64,000 nt of DNA from Hyparrhenia diplandra (taxonomy: Eukaryota; Streptophyta; Magnoliopsida; Poales; Poaceae). This document shows, piece after piece, positions 22,059 through 33,897 of this stretch (the stretch's first letter is position 1; each line of letters opens with the position of its first letter). The stretch spans positions 558,001 to 622,000 of the forward strand of contig JADLZK010010869.1 in the NCBI GenBank assembly GCA_015847255.1, in the 5' to 3' direction. The translations under genes and the position numbers were made by a program. The notes below the pieces were generated by a model that did not search any database, was not told where the DNA came from, and saw nothing but the letters and a program-made list of their open reading frames with translations.

Positions 22059-22650
22059 TGTCATGATCCGGGGGTGGGCCGCCCGAAAGTGGCTAATTGG
22101 GCCAAACGCGACGACGCCGGCCCAGAGGAGGGGCCAAAGGGGGCGCGCAGGGGGGAAAGCCGACCCCCGCCCGCCACTTTCCCTCTCCCGCGACTCCGAG
22201 ATCGCCGTCTTCAAGTTAGGATTATCTTAGGTAGTTTTTGGTGTGCAAGGGGTTATCTCATCTATAAGGGAGACCCTTATTAGGAAATAAATAAAATAGG
22301 AAAATTGCTTGTAAAAGGTATTCCAATCTATAAGGAAACCTTGTAGAGATTGCTTAGATTACAAGTCCCACTAGTCGGGCTATATAAGCAAGAGGCATGT
22401 AATCTCTAGGGGCAAGCAAGAAATAAAAACATATCTATCGCTTTCGCCTCTGGGCCTCTCTCTCTCTTCTCCACTCCACGCCCGCGCCCCGCCCTACTGC
22501 GCCGCCGACCCCAGCCGCCGCCCGCGCCCCCCAGGGGCGCCACGCCCGCCGCCTCCCTCCCGCCGCCGTCACCTCGCCATTACTCCCCTCTTCTTCCCCA
22601 ATTTCCCCAATCTACGTGTCAATTCCGGCCCAATCTAGCCGGAATCGACA
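22059..22650 (+). repeat. 3' LTR of gag-only element copy 1
   Basis: 592 bp, TGTCATGATCC to GGAATCGACA. The last 34 bases (22617-22650) form a stem-loop: TGTCAATTCCGGC pairs with GCCGGAATCGACA around CCAATCTA. Confidence 0.9.
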
Positions 22651-22655
22651 TATAT

Positions 22656-24154
22656 ATAAATATCAGTATTTTTTATTAATCGAATAATACTTAAAATTAA
22701 GTTATGATATAATGTTTCGATCAAAATGTTTAAATATTTTTCAGTGGCAACGACTCATAAAACTTATTAACATGAGTGTTAATATAAATTAAAATGTTGT
22801 GCGAAATCATTACTATGTGGTTTACTAAGCATATATTTCCACGCTTGGTAAGCCTACAAAAATATTTGCATACTAATGTTTGTTTTATTGACCTATGCAT
22901 GTTAAATTCTTGTTCGTAATAGCTTATATAAGAGTTTATAGGTGGATTTGAGAGACTTTTGTTATTTTTCTATAACTGTTGAGAGGTGGATAATTTAGGT
23001 ACGAATTATATAGATATATATTACTTTACATAATATTTCATAATGCCATTTATGAGTAATTTGAATGCAAACGTAGGTATTGAAGCATTATCTTTCATAA
23101 TGACATAGGTGGATAATTTATAAAAAAAAACTATTATTGGATTAGTTTAATTTTGTTTTATAATTGAGGAGGTTTCACTTTTTGTTCCAAATAGGTTTGA
23201 TTGGAAACTCCACATATCATGGTTTTTTTTATTAACAATAGGTAGCATGTAATTCGAGGTAATAGAGTGACATTATTGAACTTCCGAGCGGGCCTCTAGT
23301 AGTCGGGGGACCTTAATAGCAACCCAATAGAATAAGTTCAAATCCCATGAGGATGAATTTCTACCGTAGGGTACAAAAGGTTTGGGAGCTTCCCTGTCGA
23401 TAGTTAAAAAAAACATTATAAAGCGTTACTATTAAGTGATTTAAAAACATTTGCCCGATGCTCGGTAAGGATTATATCACAATTTTGTAATTATTGGATC
23501 AAGCAAAAAAAAGGTCATACCTTTAGTCACCATGTGTTGTAGACGCCATGGCAGCGGTGGCCTACATGTTCCTGCCTTTCCTTTCTTGACATAGACTTCC
23601 TCGTAGTGCTCATAAGCACACGACCTTCCTTCCATCCACTTGATGCGGTTGGATCAAACGACAGGTGTGGGCGCACGGCCGGATGCAGGCTTCCTCCATG
23701 CATATATTGCGCTGCACATAAATAGTCATCTCATTTAAGAACTAATAAGTTTTCTTGATGTCTTGATTTTAGGGTATTTTTATTAGTGACCGGGGGACAT
23801 ACATATCTTGTCCACCTCGGTGGCGTGGAATGTTTTTTGTTGTACGTCAAGTTGGCTTGGCACAGCTGGTGGTCACGTGACCGCATAACCATCATATTGG
23901 CGACGACTGGTGTAGTGTCGATTTGGATGGTCATGTCCACCGTCAATAGTCGGTATAGCGTCGCCTTCCTCATCGGTGTTTGCTGGTAGGTAGTCGAAAT
24001 GTAGTGTCGTCTTCCTCGTCATTGTTCGCCGGTAGATAGTGTAGCATTGCTTGCCTCGTTGGTGTCGGACACAGTGTAGCATTTCCCCTCCGGGCGATGG
24101 CGCCCTTGCCAACTCTGTGCATCCAGGCAATCAGCCAATATACATGGAGCCATC
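22656..24154. other. Intergenic DNA with repeats, flank of the CACTA element
   Basis: AT-rich to about 23500. At 23285-23360 a tRNA-like pattern is present (GGGCCTCTAGTAGTCGGGG, then AAGTTCAAATCCC about 45 bases later), which could be a SINE head. The segment 23388-23480 recurs at about 28826-28915. Degenerate tandem repeats of about 40-55 bp built on TAGTGTCGTCTTCCTCGTC occupy about 23950-24085. No gene recognised. Confidence 0.4.
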
Positions 24155-24169
24155 ACTACTACACAACAA

Positions 24170-24470
24170 GGATATTGTAACACTTTCTTGTAACATATTC
24201 ATCAATGTGTTCCAATGAATTCTCACAGTAACACAAAATAGAGTGTTACAGACTTCGGTTGTAACACAAAACAACTTTTTCATAAAAATGTGTTACTGAC
24301 AATAACTTTAGTAACACAAAACTAGTGTTACAAGCAAAATGTTACGATAGAGCACTACGTTGTAACACATAAATGGAACATATAAAAATATGTTACAAAT
24401 ATATGTCCTATAGTAACACAAATTAATGTTACGGTCCAAGTGTTACAAAGAAACATATACGTATAGCCCT
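24170..24470. repeat. Left subterminal repeat array of the CACTA element
   Basis: At least ten copies of TGTTAC/GTAACA in both orientations, often as TGTAACAC. Confidence 0.8.
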
Positions 24471-25379
24471 TCCAATTCTAGAGCCACAAGGACTTCGCAC
24501 TAGATGTCCTGCCTGACATGATCACATCATGGTCTTCTTAATACATGGGCAGCAACGAGTAGGCAATTAAATGAGCAGCGCTAGTGCCGAAAACCACTTT
24601 GAAATTGTTGTGTTGAGCTCAAGCCAATGTTGAAGATGTAACGAGATCACAGGAGGAACAAGTACAGCAGGGTAGAAATAAAACTAAAAGGGAGAACTAT
24701 AGAATTATTTAGGGTGGTCGAGAATTTGATCATTTTAGTAGTTGACAAGAAAATGGATTAGATTACAACGTACTCAGTTCCACATGATTTTGCTTTCTAC
24801 AATCAAAATCGAGTGCAAATGTTTCTTTTAATAGAACATAGTCATTACAAAAATAGGGATTAAGAAACTGATAAGTTATTGTATTCTCATTTTACCAAGA
24901 TATATTCTCATTTTTTATACCCTCCTATGTCGTCTCAGACCCAATTTTAAATCGAGCTTAACAAATCAATCTAAAATTTAATTTCATTCATACTAAATAA
25001 ATTTGTCCCAGCTAAATACCTCCCCAACCCCAACACACCATTGGAATTCACAAGAAACAAATATTATCGGCCAATCATTAGTTATATAAAAATTATTTAT
25101 GTGTTAATGTTAATATTAAATTTAATGTTGTCGTCATTACTTGAGAATAGATGAAATCGTGCTCTACTTTTTTTTAGAAAGATAATTCATCGTATTTCTA
25201 AACTCCTCGTATTTATCTAATATTTTTTACCGATGGAATTGTTCCCCACAAAAAACAATTATCTATTCGCTCCACATATTTCATTCAATTGAATCTGACT
25301 GCCGCCGAATTAGTCTCACCATTTTATTTTTACGTGTGGAACAGTTTCCACCAATTTTTAGTCCTGGTTTTTCTTTTCC

Positions 25380-25700
25380 CACCAAAATTTTCCCTCCCGT
25401 AATCCATCTGCCGCCTAATAGTTGCCTTGTTGGGTGACCCGGTCATATCGATCTAATCTACCCAGGAAAAACTCCAAGTCCTCTCTCCTCATCCCTCGAC
25501 CTGAGTAACTGACCAAATCCCGGCGGCGAACGGGATCGACGGAGGCGAAGCGGCCTATTACCGACCGACCTAGCGTGTGGATCGAGTTCCCCAAGAGAGA
25601 TGATCTCGGTCGCTGGGAGCACTGAACGCCGGATAGCTGATCCATACTCGTGGCAGTCGACGGCAGGATCAGTTCGTCCGTGCAGCCGGATTGCTAGGTA
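25380..25700 (+). other. Possible non-coding first exon inside the CACTA element
   Basis: A GC-richer island of about 300 bp in AT-rich surroundings, ending in a consensus-like donor (TTGCTAG/GTATCAGC near 25694). It contains no convincing reading frame. It resembles a grass 5' UTR and could be a captured host promoter/leader or the leader of the element's own gene. The minus-strand frame at 25415-25645 is not supported. Confidence 0.25.
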
Positions 25701-27010
25701 TCAGCTCAACTTGTCCTCGTTCCTGTGGCAGACTGGCAGCGGCAGCTTCTGCGAGGGGCCACAGGAGTGCGCCTAGCGGCTGCTGCTGTCGTTGTGACAT
25801 CCATTTCAATTAGTCTAATATTTCCTCTGTTCTTTACGTATTGGGCTGCTGGATGCCTGTATTTTGTTTTCTCGAGCAGGCTTAAATCAGCTGTTGGATG
25901 CTGGATGTAAATGGTAGTGCTGCATCTCATAGTGAAGGTGATTAGTAACTCTTTACCGATTCGCTTACCCACTCTGATTCTGATTGGGTTTTGCTTTTGC
26001 TTCCATGTTCGTTCTTTCCATACTGTTTCATTAATAATTTTGAATATACCTGAGAAAAACACAAGGCTGTTCATTCCTTTAATTAGGAAAATAATTAGTC
26101 AATAGGTTGGATTAGGCAGCCAATACCAATGGGAAACACAATTTAGTCAGGCTATGTATCAAACTAACCAATAGGAAGCATTCTTCAATTTTATTCTGTG
26201 CAGACTGACAACTCCTTGATAATACTCATTCATGTATTCTTCAATTTTTATTCTGTGCAGACCACTCTAAATAAATACAAGAGCTCTTGGATATAGATGG
26301 AGTTTGTTGAGATTTCTATGAATCGTGAAACGTGATTCATACAAAGTGTGCTTCCTGAGGTGAAATAGCTACCCACAAACCTGAAACCTTTTTTTGTTCT
26401 ATACACATTCTAGGTGCTTAAAAGAGCAATGCAGGGGAGATCGGTATAATACAAAAATTATTTTCTATGCTTAGATCTGATTTGGCCATCTCTTCCAATC
26501 TCCTAAATCTTTGTGTGCGAATGTAATGCTATGGACATATGATCCCATGAATCTGTAAGTGGAGCTTGCCTGATATGGTTTGTGAACTGATTGATCTGTA
26601 ACTCTAAAAAAATCTTGCATGTCTGGTCTAGACCTGTATATGAATAAAAGGATTGTTCTTGCATGCAAAAATAGTTTGTTGGTGCCTGCAAAGATTAATA
26701 CTTTTGGCTAGTTCTGTTTTCCTGGATGTAAAATTTGTTTCTCGGTGCCTCCAAAGATTAATTGTCATATCTAGTAATGATTGGAACATAGCAATCAGAT
26801 ACAGTGCTCAGGTGCTATGTGCTGATATAAGGTTTCAAAATTCTATTGCCTGGTGACATTAAATCTTTACATACCTGAGCAGGAACACAAGTATTATATA
26901 TAAAAGTTAATATGTCATCCTCTTGACCATTCTATCCGAACCGTTACTATTACGTTTTCTTTTTATTCTTATTTTTCTACTGGTGGTATATTTTTTTAGA
27001 TTGTGCAACC

Positions 27011-27157
27011 ATGGCGGTGGATAATTGGACCATAAATCTTGAATGTGATGGAGCAGTTGAAGGAGAGAAACATGTGCAAATGGAAATGGAAAAAGATAAG
27101 ATATGCTACTTCGACTTGATTGGTTTGATCCAGCAGTATGGGTACTCATCTATGTGA
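27011..27157 (+). CDS. Small ORF (48 aa) in the CACTA element, possible transposase-associated N-terminus
   Basis: The ATG at 27011 follows a pyrimidine-rich tract and AG acceptor (TATATTTTTTTAG, ending 26999). The product begins MAVDNWTINLECDGAVEG and contains ICYFDLIGLIQQYGY near its end. The pattern hydrophobic-YFD-(x)n-LI-x3-GY, with a YIYYKRKDS stretch just beyond the stop in another frame (about 27158-27195), is reminiscent of the PB1-like N-terminal domains found beside plant Mutator and CACTA transposases. The similarity is by eye and tentative. One base inserted before the stop would extend the frame by about 20 residues. Function unknown. Confidence 0.35.
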   Translation: MAVDNWTINLECDGAVEGEKHVQMEMEKDKICYFDLIGLIQQYGYSSM

Positions 27158-27899
27158 CTACATATACTACAAGAGAAAAGATAGCTTGGTTGTAACAGAA
27201 CAAGATCATGAACCGATGGAGATATAGCAAAAAGATGATTAGCTTGTTTGTGACAAAGGAAAGACTGACCACTTTAGGGTCTACCAGGTCCAACAAAGAA
27301 CCATCCAAATCTAAACCAAAAAAAAAAAACTAAAAGGTATTAGAATGAACATATAATTTACTCTTCTACATCTATATCCGATTATTCAACAACTTAACTA
27401 TTCCAAGTCATGGTAGTCATCAATGCTTTATTTTCATCTAGGATTAGTCCGTTTTTCGCCCAATCGGTAAGTGACTTAATAAATTCAACCTTGACAGTTA
27501 AAAACTACCTTTCCTAACTTTACATCCATGTACAATGGTGGCTTAATTTGCAGTGTTACAACTTACATTTTCTTTGCAAAGGTTGACATGATTAATGGCT
27601 GAATTCCTACATCAATGTGCACAAGAAGAAGAAATGGACTTTAAGAACCCTAGCTAGTTCTTGAATTTTTCTTTCTAGTGTGGACTATGTGTGTTTCCCC
27701 TCTAGAACCATATCGTGATGTACATATATTATGATTTGTTTTGAACAAGAATTATATGTTTGAAATCATTACTATAATACATGGATCATGTATGATTATG
27801 GAAATGTGTGGTTTATGTGATTTTGCAGTGTATCATATTTGTGTAATTATATAATAATCCGTGTGCCACATGTATAGACGAAATAAATATTTGTTCCAT

Positions 27900-28380
27900 A
27901 ATCTGAATATGTTACGATGGAAAAATAAAAGTGTTACAATAGATATGAAAAGACGTTACAATCCGAATATGTTGCAAACCATATTGTGCTCTACATAATG
28001 TACATGTGTTACTAAAACTAAAAAAAAAGTGTTACAAACCGACATCCCCGTAACACAAGGCAAATGTTCCAATACATAAATAAATGTGTTGCAAACTATG
28101 AATTCTACCATATTGTGAAGTGTTACTAGAGAAACAAAAAGTGTTACAACAAAAAAATCGTTGTAACACTAAAGAAGTGTTCTGTAGACAAGTATAATGT
28201 GTTACAACAAAAATCATTGTAACACTAAAGAAGTGTTCTGTAAACAAGCATAATGTGTTACAATAAACCAGTCTATAGTAACATAGGTAATTGGAACACA
28301 AAAGTAAATGTGTTACTAGCCAAGCTACTAACACTTTTTCCATCCTATTGTAACACAAGTTGGCGTTACTACATCCCTGC
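27900..28380. repeat. Right subterminal repeat array of the CACTA element
   Basis: Dense GTGTTACAA and TGTAACACTAAAG motifs. A longer internal direct duplication is visible at about 28140-28195 and 28198-28255 (CGTTGTAACACTAAAGAAGT against CATTGTAACACTAAAGAAGT). Confidence 0.8.
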
Positions 28381-28395
28381 GCTGTAGTAGTGCAT

Positions 28396-29780
28396 GCAAG
28401 AATAGGTAAAACATCATATTAGTTTCTTACCTATGGAGGATGGCGTGCACGCCATCATCCTCCTCAATTCTGGAATGTGTCGTCTTTGATCTCCAACGGA
28501 CGGCGGCACTGAGACCATGCGATGATCCATGGGAGCTTCAAACGTTAATAGATGAAGGAGGTGTTGATCATAAAAAAGTTGCTAAGTGCATCGGCCAATC
28601 CAATCTTCCACCAGCCCATGTTGTAGTTGGTGTTCCCGATAAATTCGTCCAATCAAATCTTCCACCGGCATGCTCTGTATGCATTGACAAAGAGCTGAGG
28701 CCTGACTTTCTCCTTGCTCCTTGTAGTCAGCTCGTGTGCATCCGTGGCAATCAATGAAACAGGACCACTTTTTTTGTGTTTGTGTTAGATAAGGCTCTTG
28801 TTTCCTCACGTTCTCGGGGAAAGTAGGGTGACTTCCCTGCCAATGGTTAGAAAAACATTATCATTAAGTTAATAAATATATATCTTGCTCAATAAGGATT
28901 ATATCAAATCTTATTTATGCATAGTAATTCAAGGGCATTAAACTTAAATGAAAATTATATCTAATGGTCAAGCATGTTGTCGTGCATGATAGATCCTTTC
29001 AGATTAATTCTACAAAGATTCATTCATAGTGATCATCACTATGACCTCAGAGACCACAATAAGCAATAGGATGAAAGCAGAGTGCGTCGTTTGACATAGA
29101 AACATTGTTGGATCGTGCATCAGGCCATTAGGAAGCAGTCAATGTGAAAGTAGGGCAAAGCCTGATACTGTCTAACACGGTGACACCATGGAAACCTCCT
29201 CATCCTTGAGGGCCGCAAGCAGATCAACAAAAAAACTGGGACCAAGTGGAGTGCAGACCTGGTGTCGTGCCTCTAAGACGAAGGAGTTGGCATGCGGACG
29301 CCGGTGTAGATGTACCTGCCTACGCTGTGCTGGCTTCCCTCTTTGCTTGCTTGGCCAGGCGAGGAAACGACCACAAGAGAGCTTCCTGGCAGCGGGTGCC
29401 GCGTGGAGCTATCCTGAGGCCGGCACAGCGCCGTCTTTTTTTTTCTCCCCGGTGGAACATCTCCTTCACGCGGGATGCGTGTACATGTGCTGCTCCTCCA
29501 GGGTGCGTCTACCTTCATATCAGTGCACAGGAGGCCGAAATTCTCCCATAGACGGCGCACCAAACACTATTGCTGTCCATCCGATCCGAGGAAGGACGCC
29601 AATGCTGATGTACGTACGTGAGCTGTGTTATCTTCCTCCGTACTTGGCGATCACTTGTCAGCTGGCCGGCGGCGGCCGACGGTGCTGCGTGGAGATAGTC
29701 TTGAGGCAATGACCTACTTTTTCTTCTTACTTGCTATATGTCAATTAAAATATAAATAACAGACTAAAAATAGATAAATA
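28396..29780. other. Right flank of the CACTA element, no recognised gene
   Basis: The 105-residue frame at 28440-28757 contains an imperfect internal duplication (CCAATCCAATCTTCCACCAG near 28595 and a similar segment near 28655) and matches no family I know. A copy of the repeat seen at 23388 lies at about 28826-28915. The 174-residue frame at 29188-29712 is rich in Cys and Arg from GC-rich DNA and is not supported as a gene. Confidence 0.35.
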
Positions 29781-29784
29781 AGTT

Positions 29785-29830
29785 TTACTAGCAAAAACAT
29801 GCCCGTGCGTTGCACCGGGACTACATTTGC
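29785..29830. repeat. Terminus-like motif of a dispersed grass repeat
   Basis: TTTTACTAGCAAAAACATG followed by CCCGTGCGTTGCACCGGG. The ACTAG plus CCCGTGCGTTGC signature marks one end of a repeat family common in grasses; its class (Helitron, Mutator-like or other) I cannot decide. Related motifs lie at 18920-18946 and 30903-30930. Confidence 0.4.
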
Positions 29831-30232
29831 CAAATGGTTACATAGGCGACTTGTGCATGTGTTCAAATTTCTCTCGGACTTGATCAGCGGTGATTTTTTT
29901 TTTCTCTAATTTTCTCTTCGATGATTCATATGTGGATGGAGAAGAAATTGCTCCGTTGCAATGGTTACAATTTGTTGTAAGCAATTAAGTTATAGAAGAA
30001 GCATCACACCCGATTGGAGGCTCTAATGTAATGTCCTTGATTAAAGGCTCAACTGTATTCTGTTTCTTTGACCCAAAGCATGCGATGTTTTTTCTTACTT
30101 TTTAAAGCCGTGGAAGAGACACATATCCCAATTCCCAAATCAGCATCGCATAGAAGCAATCAAATTACATTTGATTAAATTAGTTAATTAAACAACATAC
30201 GCAGCAGAAGCAAAATGAATCAGTTCATATTA

Positions 30233-30719
30233 CTATGGCACCTGTCGCCAAGGGCGGCAAGCACTCGGATATAGCAAAATCAGAAGCAGCCCGGTAGACA
30301 ACAGATCAACCCAATCGAACACATCAACGCACACATTCTCGCCATGGCACATGACAAAGTGCATGCCGGCGCAGCCTGCCCACCGGACCCGCGCCCGGGG
30401 CAGGCCTTCCATCAGCGCATTAAGCTTGCCTTCCTCCTCCAGCTTGACCACCTCGGGGGCACGCACACCTCCCGCCCGCCCAGTAGCAGCCTAGCAGGCG
30501 CAGCTCTCGCGGTAGCGCGAGTCCGTGGACACGTCCCGCTCGATCACCTTCACGTCGTGTGCCTCGATCGCCGCGTGCATGGCGTTGCACTCCTCGAAAG
30601 GTCCTGCGGATGCGGCGGAGCGTGGTGGTGTAGAGGACGACGGCTTCGGCGCCCCTAGGCGGGCACTTCACCTCGGCCATGATCACCGGCGGCGCTGCCT
30701 TCGTGTGCTTGGCCACCAC
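30233..30719 (-). pseudogene. Glutaredoxin-like protein gene fragment (GRX domain plus cysteine-rich tail), frameshifted
   Basis: Read on the minus strand, 30719 to about 30610 gives EAVVLYTTTLRRIRRTF. A one-base shift then gives EECNAMHAAIEAHDVKVIER and DVSTDSRYRE, and a further shift gives EVVKLEEEGKLNALMEG followed by RVRWAGCAGMHFVMCHGE. This succession is the fold of the plant glutaredoxin-like subfamily with a C-terminal zinc-ribbon-like CxGCxxxxFVxC tail. At least two frameshifts and an in-frame stop sit in the middle, and the second CxxC of the tail is lost. It lacks an N-terminal CxxC redox motif, as many members of that subfamily do. It is isolated from any gene context and close to two repeat termini, so it may be a captured fragment. 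Confidence 0.65.
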
Positions 30720-33700
30720 CGCAGGACAAGCCGCACCGTTATCGCGTCATTGGTCCATCCAACCCATTGCAACGACGCGATGTGCTTCCTTTTTAGGAGC
30801 ATCCATCAGAGTTTCCTTTTCAGAATAAAAAGGCAATTGTATACGTACATCAACGGGAGTCTGTATGGATCGGACGGTGTGGCAGTTTGGCACCCTGTAC
30901 ATACTAGTATAGTGCCCGTGCGTTGCCACGATTTCATTTAAGGGATGCACATGAAAACCAAATGATGATACATTTTCCATGCTAACGATATAACAATCTT
31001 CAAAACAGATACTACAATGAGTCTCTCAAAACAACAAAGCTGCACATATATTTTACAAATAATTGATCAAAATTGTCAAAACACATCAGCATGTGGTGGT
31101 GATCCCTCAAAATGAAGGGATATTAATTTGTCAAAACAACAAAGCATCTCACCTAAGAGTTATTATTTAAATATTCTTGGAGTTCAACGCAGCACATCAG
31201 CATGTGGTGCTGATCCAAATTGAACTGCTATGCAATTAACCCAAGGATTCTGGTGTGGTACGTCCTCGACACGAACAGCAAGCACCAATCATCCAATGAA
31301 ACTCCATAGCTCTGCTCGTCTTCACCTTTCAGGCCTGTATTCAAGTAAGAAACTCTGAGTACGAGCTCACGAAGGGTTTAAAGCAAGGTCTGACAATGAA
31401 AAAAAAAACTTTGATATTGCAGAGAAGGTTCCTAATATTGAGAGCGACACCACCCAGGCTTGAACCTGGTACCCACCTCCTTTCTTATCAAATATGCTAA
31501 ACCAAAAATATAGTAAGAAAATGACATACAGTGAAAATGACATACAGTGAAAATATAGTAACCAGGTGCTTAGCGAGGCAGAGATCAATGGATCTTGAGT
31601 ACATCAACTTGAAATTCAACAATCATCTAAAATACTTCTTGATTTATCTAAAATCGAAAGGATGACAGTCAAACACAGCCTTTTAGTTTCAAAACAAAAC
31701 TCACTGTTGGTACTAACTTGAACAATGCAGTCCGCCCAAGTACTAACTTTGCTGAAATTTCTGCTATGCTAACCATTGACTACAATTGCAATTTTTGTTC
31801 AGTGATTTAGAAGAGCGGCTGCCCTTCACCAAAAGAAAATATGCTCAACAATAGCAGAAAATTTTTATGGCAAAACCCAATGCCTTTATCTAAGGCCAGC
31901 ACTTAGGTCAGTATCTAAAACCAATGCCTTTCTCAAACTTTTACACTAAACACTAAACTGCCTATACATGTCAATAGGCAGTCAAAGATGACAGGACAGT
32001 GTGACAAAATCTATAAATCATGATCATATATAAAATATAGAAACTTGTATTAGTTTCTGATCCAACTCCGATACACGACAATCGAAATCTATCGCGAACT
32101 GAGAAGCTAAGACTTTCTCAACTTTGTAGAGCTAATATTGACAAAACCATAGGCTGCTGCAGCCATCTAATATAAGAATTGACAAGATAAGGCATTTTAT
32201 TAGATATAGTAATTCTAATCCCATTGCTTCAAGCCCAAATATATTTTAGCATTAGCAAATCACAGAAAGTAGGAGGTAATGACGGACAATATCACTATCA
32301 TGAACTGTCAGTATTTGTGAAGAGGAGCTACCGAGCCAACCATGTATGTATTGTGTATCGAATTAACAATTGTCATACATGAAGTGTTATAGCTAAATAA
32401 AACAGTTCACTGATTAAGATACTCCTGGCAAGGGCAAGCACTTCCTTTGTTTACCGAAATAGCAGCAGCAGACATCTCAACTTCTGTTGATTCTTCCTTC
32501 TACTCTTTCTTGTCGGCTAATGCCACGGCTTCATTTAAAGGTGTGCTTGAAAACAACCAAACGGCCAAGATTTTCCAATAGTTTTTGTCTCACGCAATTG
32601 TACATGACTATTAGTATTTGATAAGAAAGATGAAATATTGAGAACCAAATAACCAATACCAAGAAACACCCTAGCACCAATTTAATATTTGCAGCCATTT
32701 AACATCAGCACTATTAACATTGTGATCATTATCTCACATTATTAAGGGTTCATAAATACAAGTATACAACTGTAGCATCAAACAAAAGATTACGCAGTGG
32801 AAAGGAGGGAAGGAATACTATTTTGTACAGAGTATATGGCTCAAAAAAGAATGTTCTGCACTTCAAAAGCATACATATAGAGCGAAATCGTTGGCTTTCT
32901 TCCAAACGCACTCCTTGAATTCATCATTGGTGGCGACTCCTCACACCATGCAATACCTGAAAAAAAAAGAACAGAAAGCCACCAACTTTGGAATTATGGT
33001 GGAGTCCTTGTGATCAATGTTAGTATATCTGGCTGTCTCGGACATTTCCTTCTTCAAAATATAGTGACATCAACTTGGTGCATAATTGAATTGCCATTGC
33101 TGGATGACACAATATCCAGTTGGCCTTCATCAGAGGCTAAACGATTAACTAGTGGTGCAAGATGCAACTGATTGCTTTGTACAATATGTGTATGCAACAC
33201 ATACATAATGAAATACTCTCCGAGCTAGGTGAAATGCCAACCTGAAACCTATAGTCCAAATTAGAACACAAACAAAATTTCAGAAGCAACGCACAAGTAG
33301 ATCATCAGTGCTTCAACTTAATTCATGCAATGAATTCCTATAAACCTACATGACTATTTGACACTACTAAAATCGAACTCACCCACCAAGTGATTAGCCA
33401 TAACCACAACTTCAAGCTCTGGTTAAACTCAAATGAATCCTAGAAAAAATTCTTACCCAAGAAGAGATCAATAGGTACACCTGTCACCTATGCCATAATC
33501 GGATTTGGACCCAAATATCGTATGGCCCAAGAGAGACGGAGTTCTGTTCAGCTCCCTCCCAGCACTGGGAGATTGGATTGGACTACGAACGAAACAAGAA
33601 TCTATCTATCAGGCAAACAAGGCAGCTGGAGAGCACTCACCAAGATAACAATTAACAAATAGTAAATTAAGCTACTGATTCCTGGAATCCGACAATAGTT

Positions 33701-33897
33701 TAAAACAACATACCGATCTTGAAATCTGACAACATAACTCACCCCCTGCATTTTGGCTACCATAAATCTCTACTAAGCCGCAACAAAGTAAAATCCAGAA
33801 CCCTAATCCACTAAGCCGCCAAAAACCAAAAATCCATCCAGAACGATTGCACAAATACAGAAAAAACAGATAGGAAGAAGATACATACCATCCCCAA

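Larger units (their letters stand above)
19468..22650 (+). mobile_element. Short gag-only LTR element, copy 1 (TR-GAG-like)
   Basis: 3.18 kb: LTRs 19468-20041 and 22059-22650, interior 2.0 kb, perfect target duplication TATAT (19463-19467 and 22651-22655). The interior encodes a gag-like region and a second conserved block but no recognisable protease, RT, RNase H or integrase. This layout matches the class described as terminal-repeat retrotransposons with GAG domain. A second copy lies inverted at 38662-41867. Coding frames are broken by several indels. Confidence 0.85.
24155..28392. mobile_element. Non-autonomous CACTA (En/Spm-type) DNA transposon
   Basis: The element starts CACTACTACA (24155-24164) and ends with its reverse complement TGTAGTAGTG (28383-28392), flanked by the 3-bp duplication CAT on both sides (24152-24154, 28393-28395). 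Both subterminal regions (about 24170-24470 and 27900-28370) are crowded with repeats of GTAACAC/GTGTTAC in both orientations, the hallmark transposase-binding arrays of CACTA elements. No TNP2-like transposase is visible in the 3.4-kb middle, so it should depend on an autonomous relative. The middle contains a plausible spliced small gene. Confidence 0.88.

Noticed and set aside
23285..23360. Possible tRNA gene
   Set aside because: Only loose A- and B-box resemblance; the arms do not pair into a cloverleaf. Kept only as a possible SINE hint.
29188..29712. Open frame of 174 codons with many cysteines
   Set aside because: No domain, no splice or promoter support, and overlapping frames of similar quality.
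31440..31500. tRNA-like B box on the minus strand (GGTTCAAGCCTGG)
   Set aside because: No matching A box, no cloverleaf and no CCA-end context; too little for a tRNA or SINE call.
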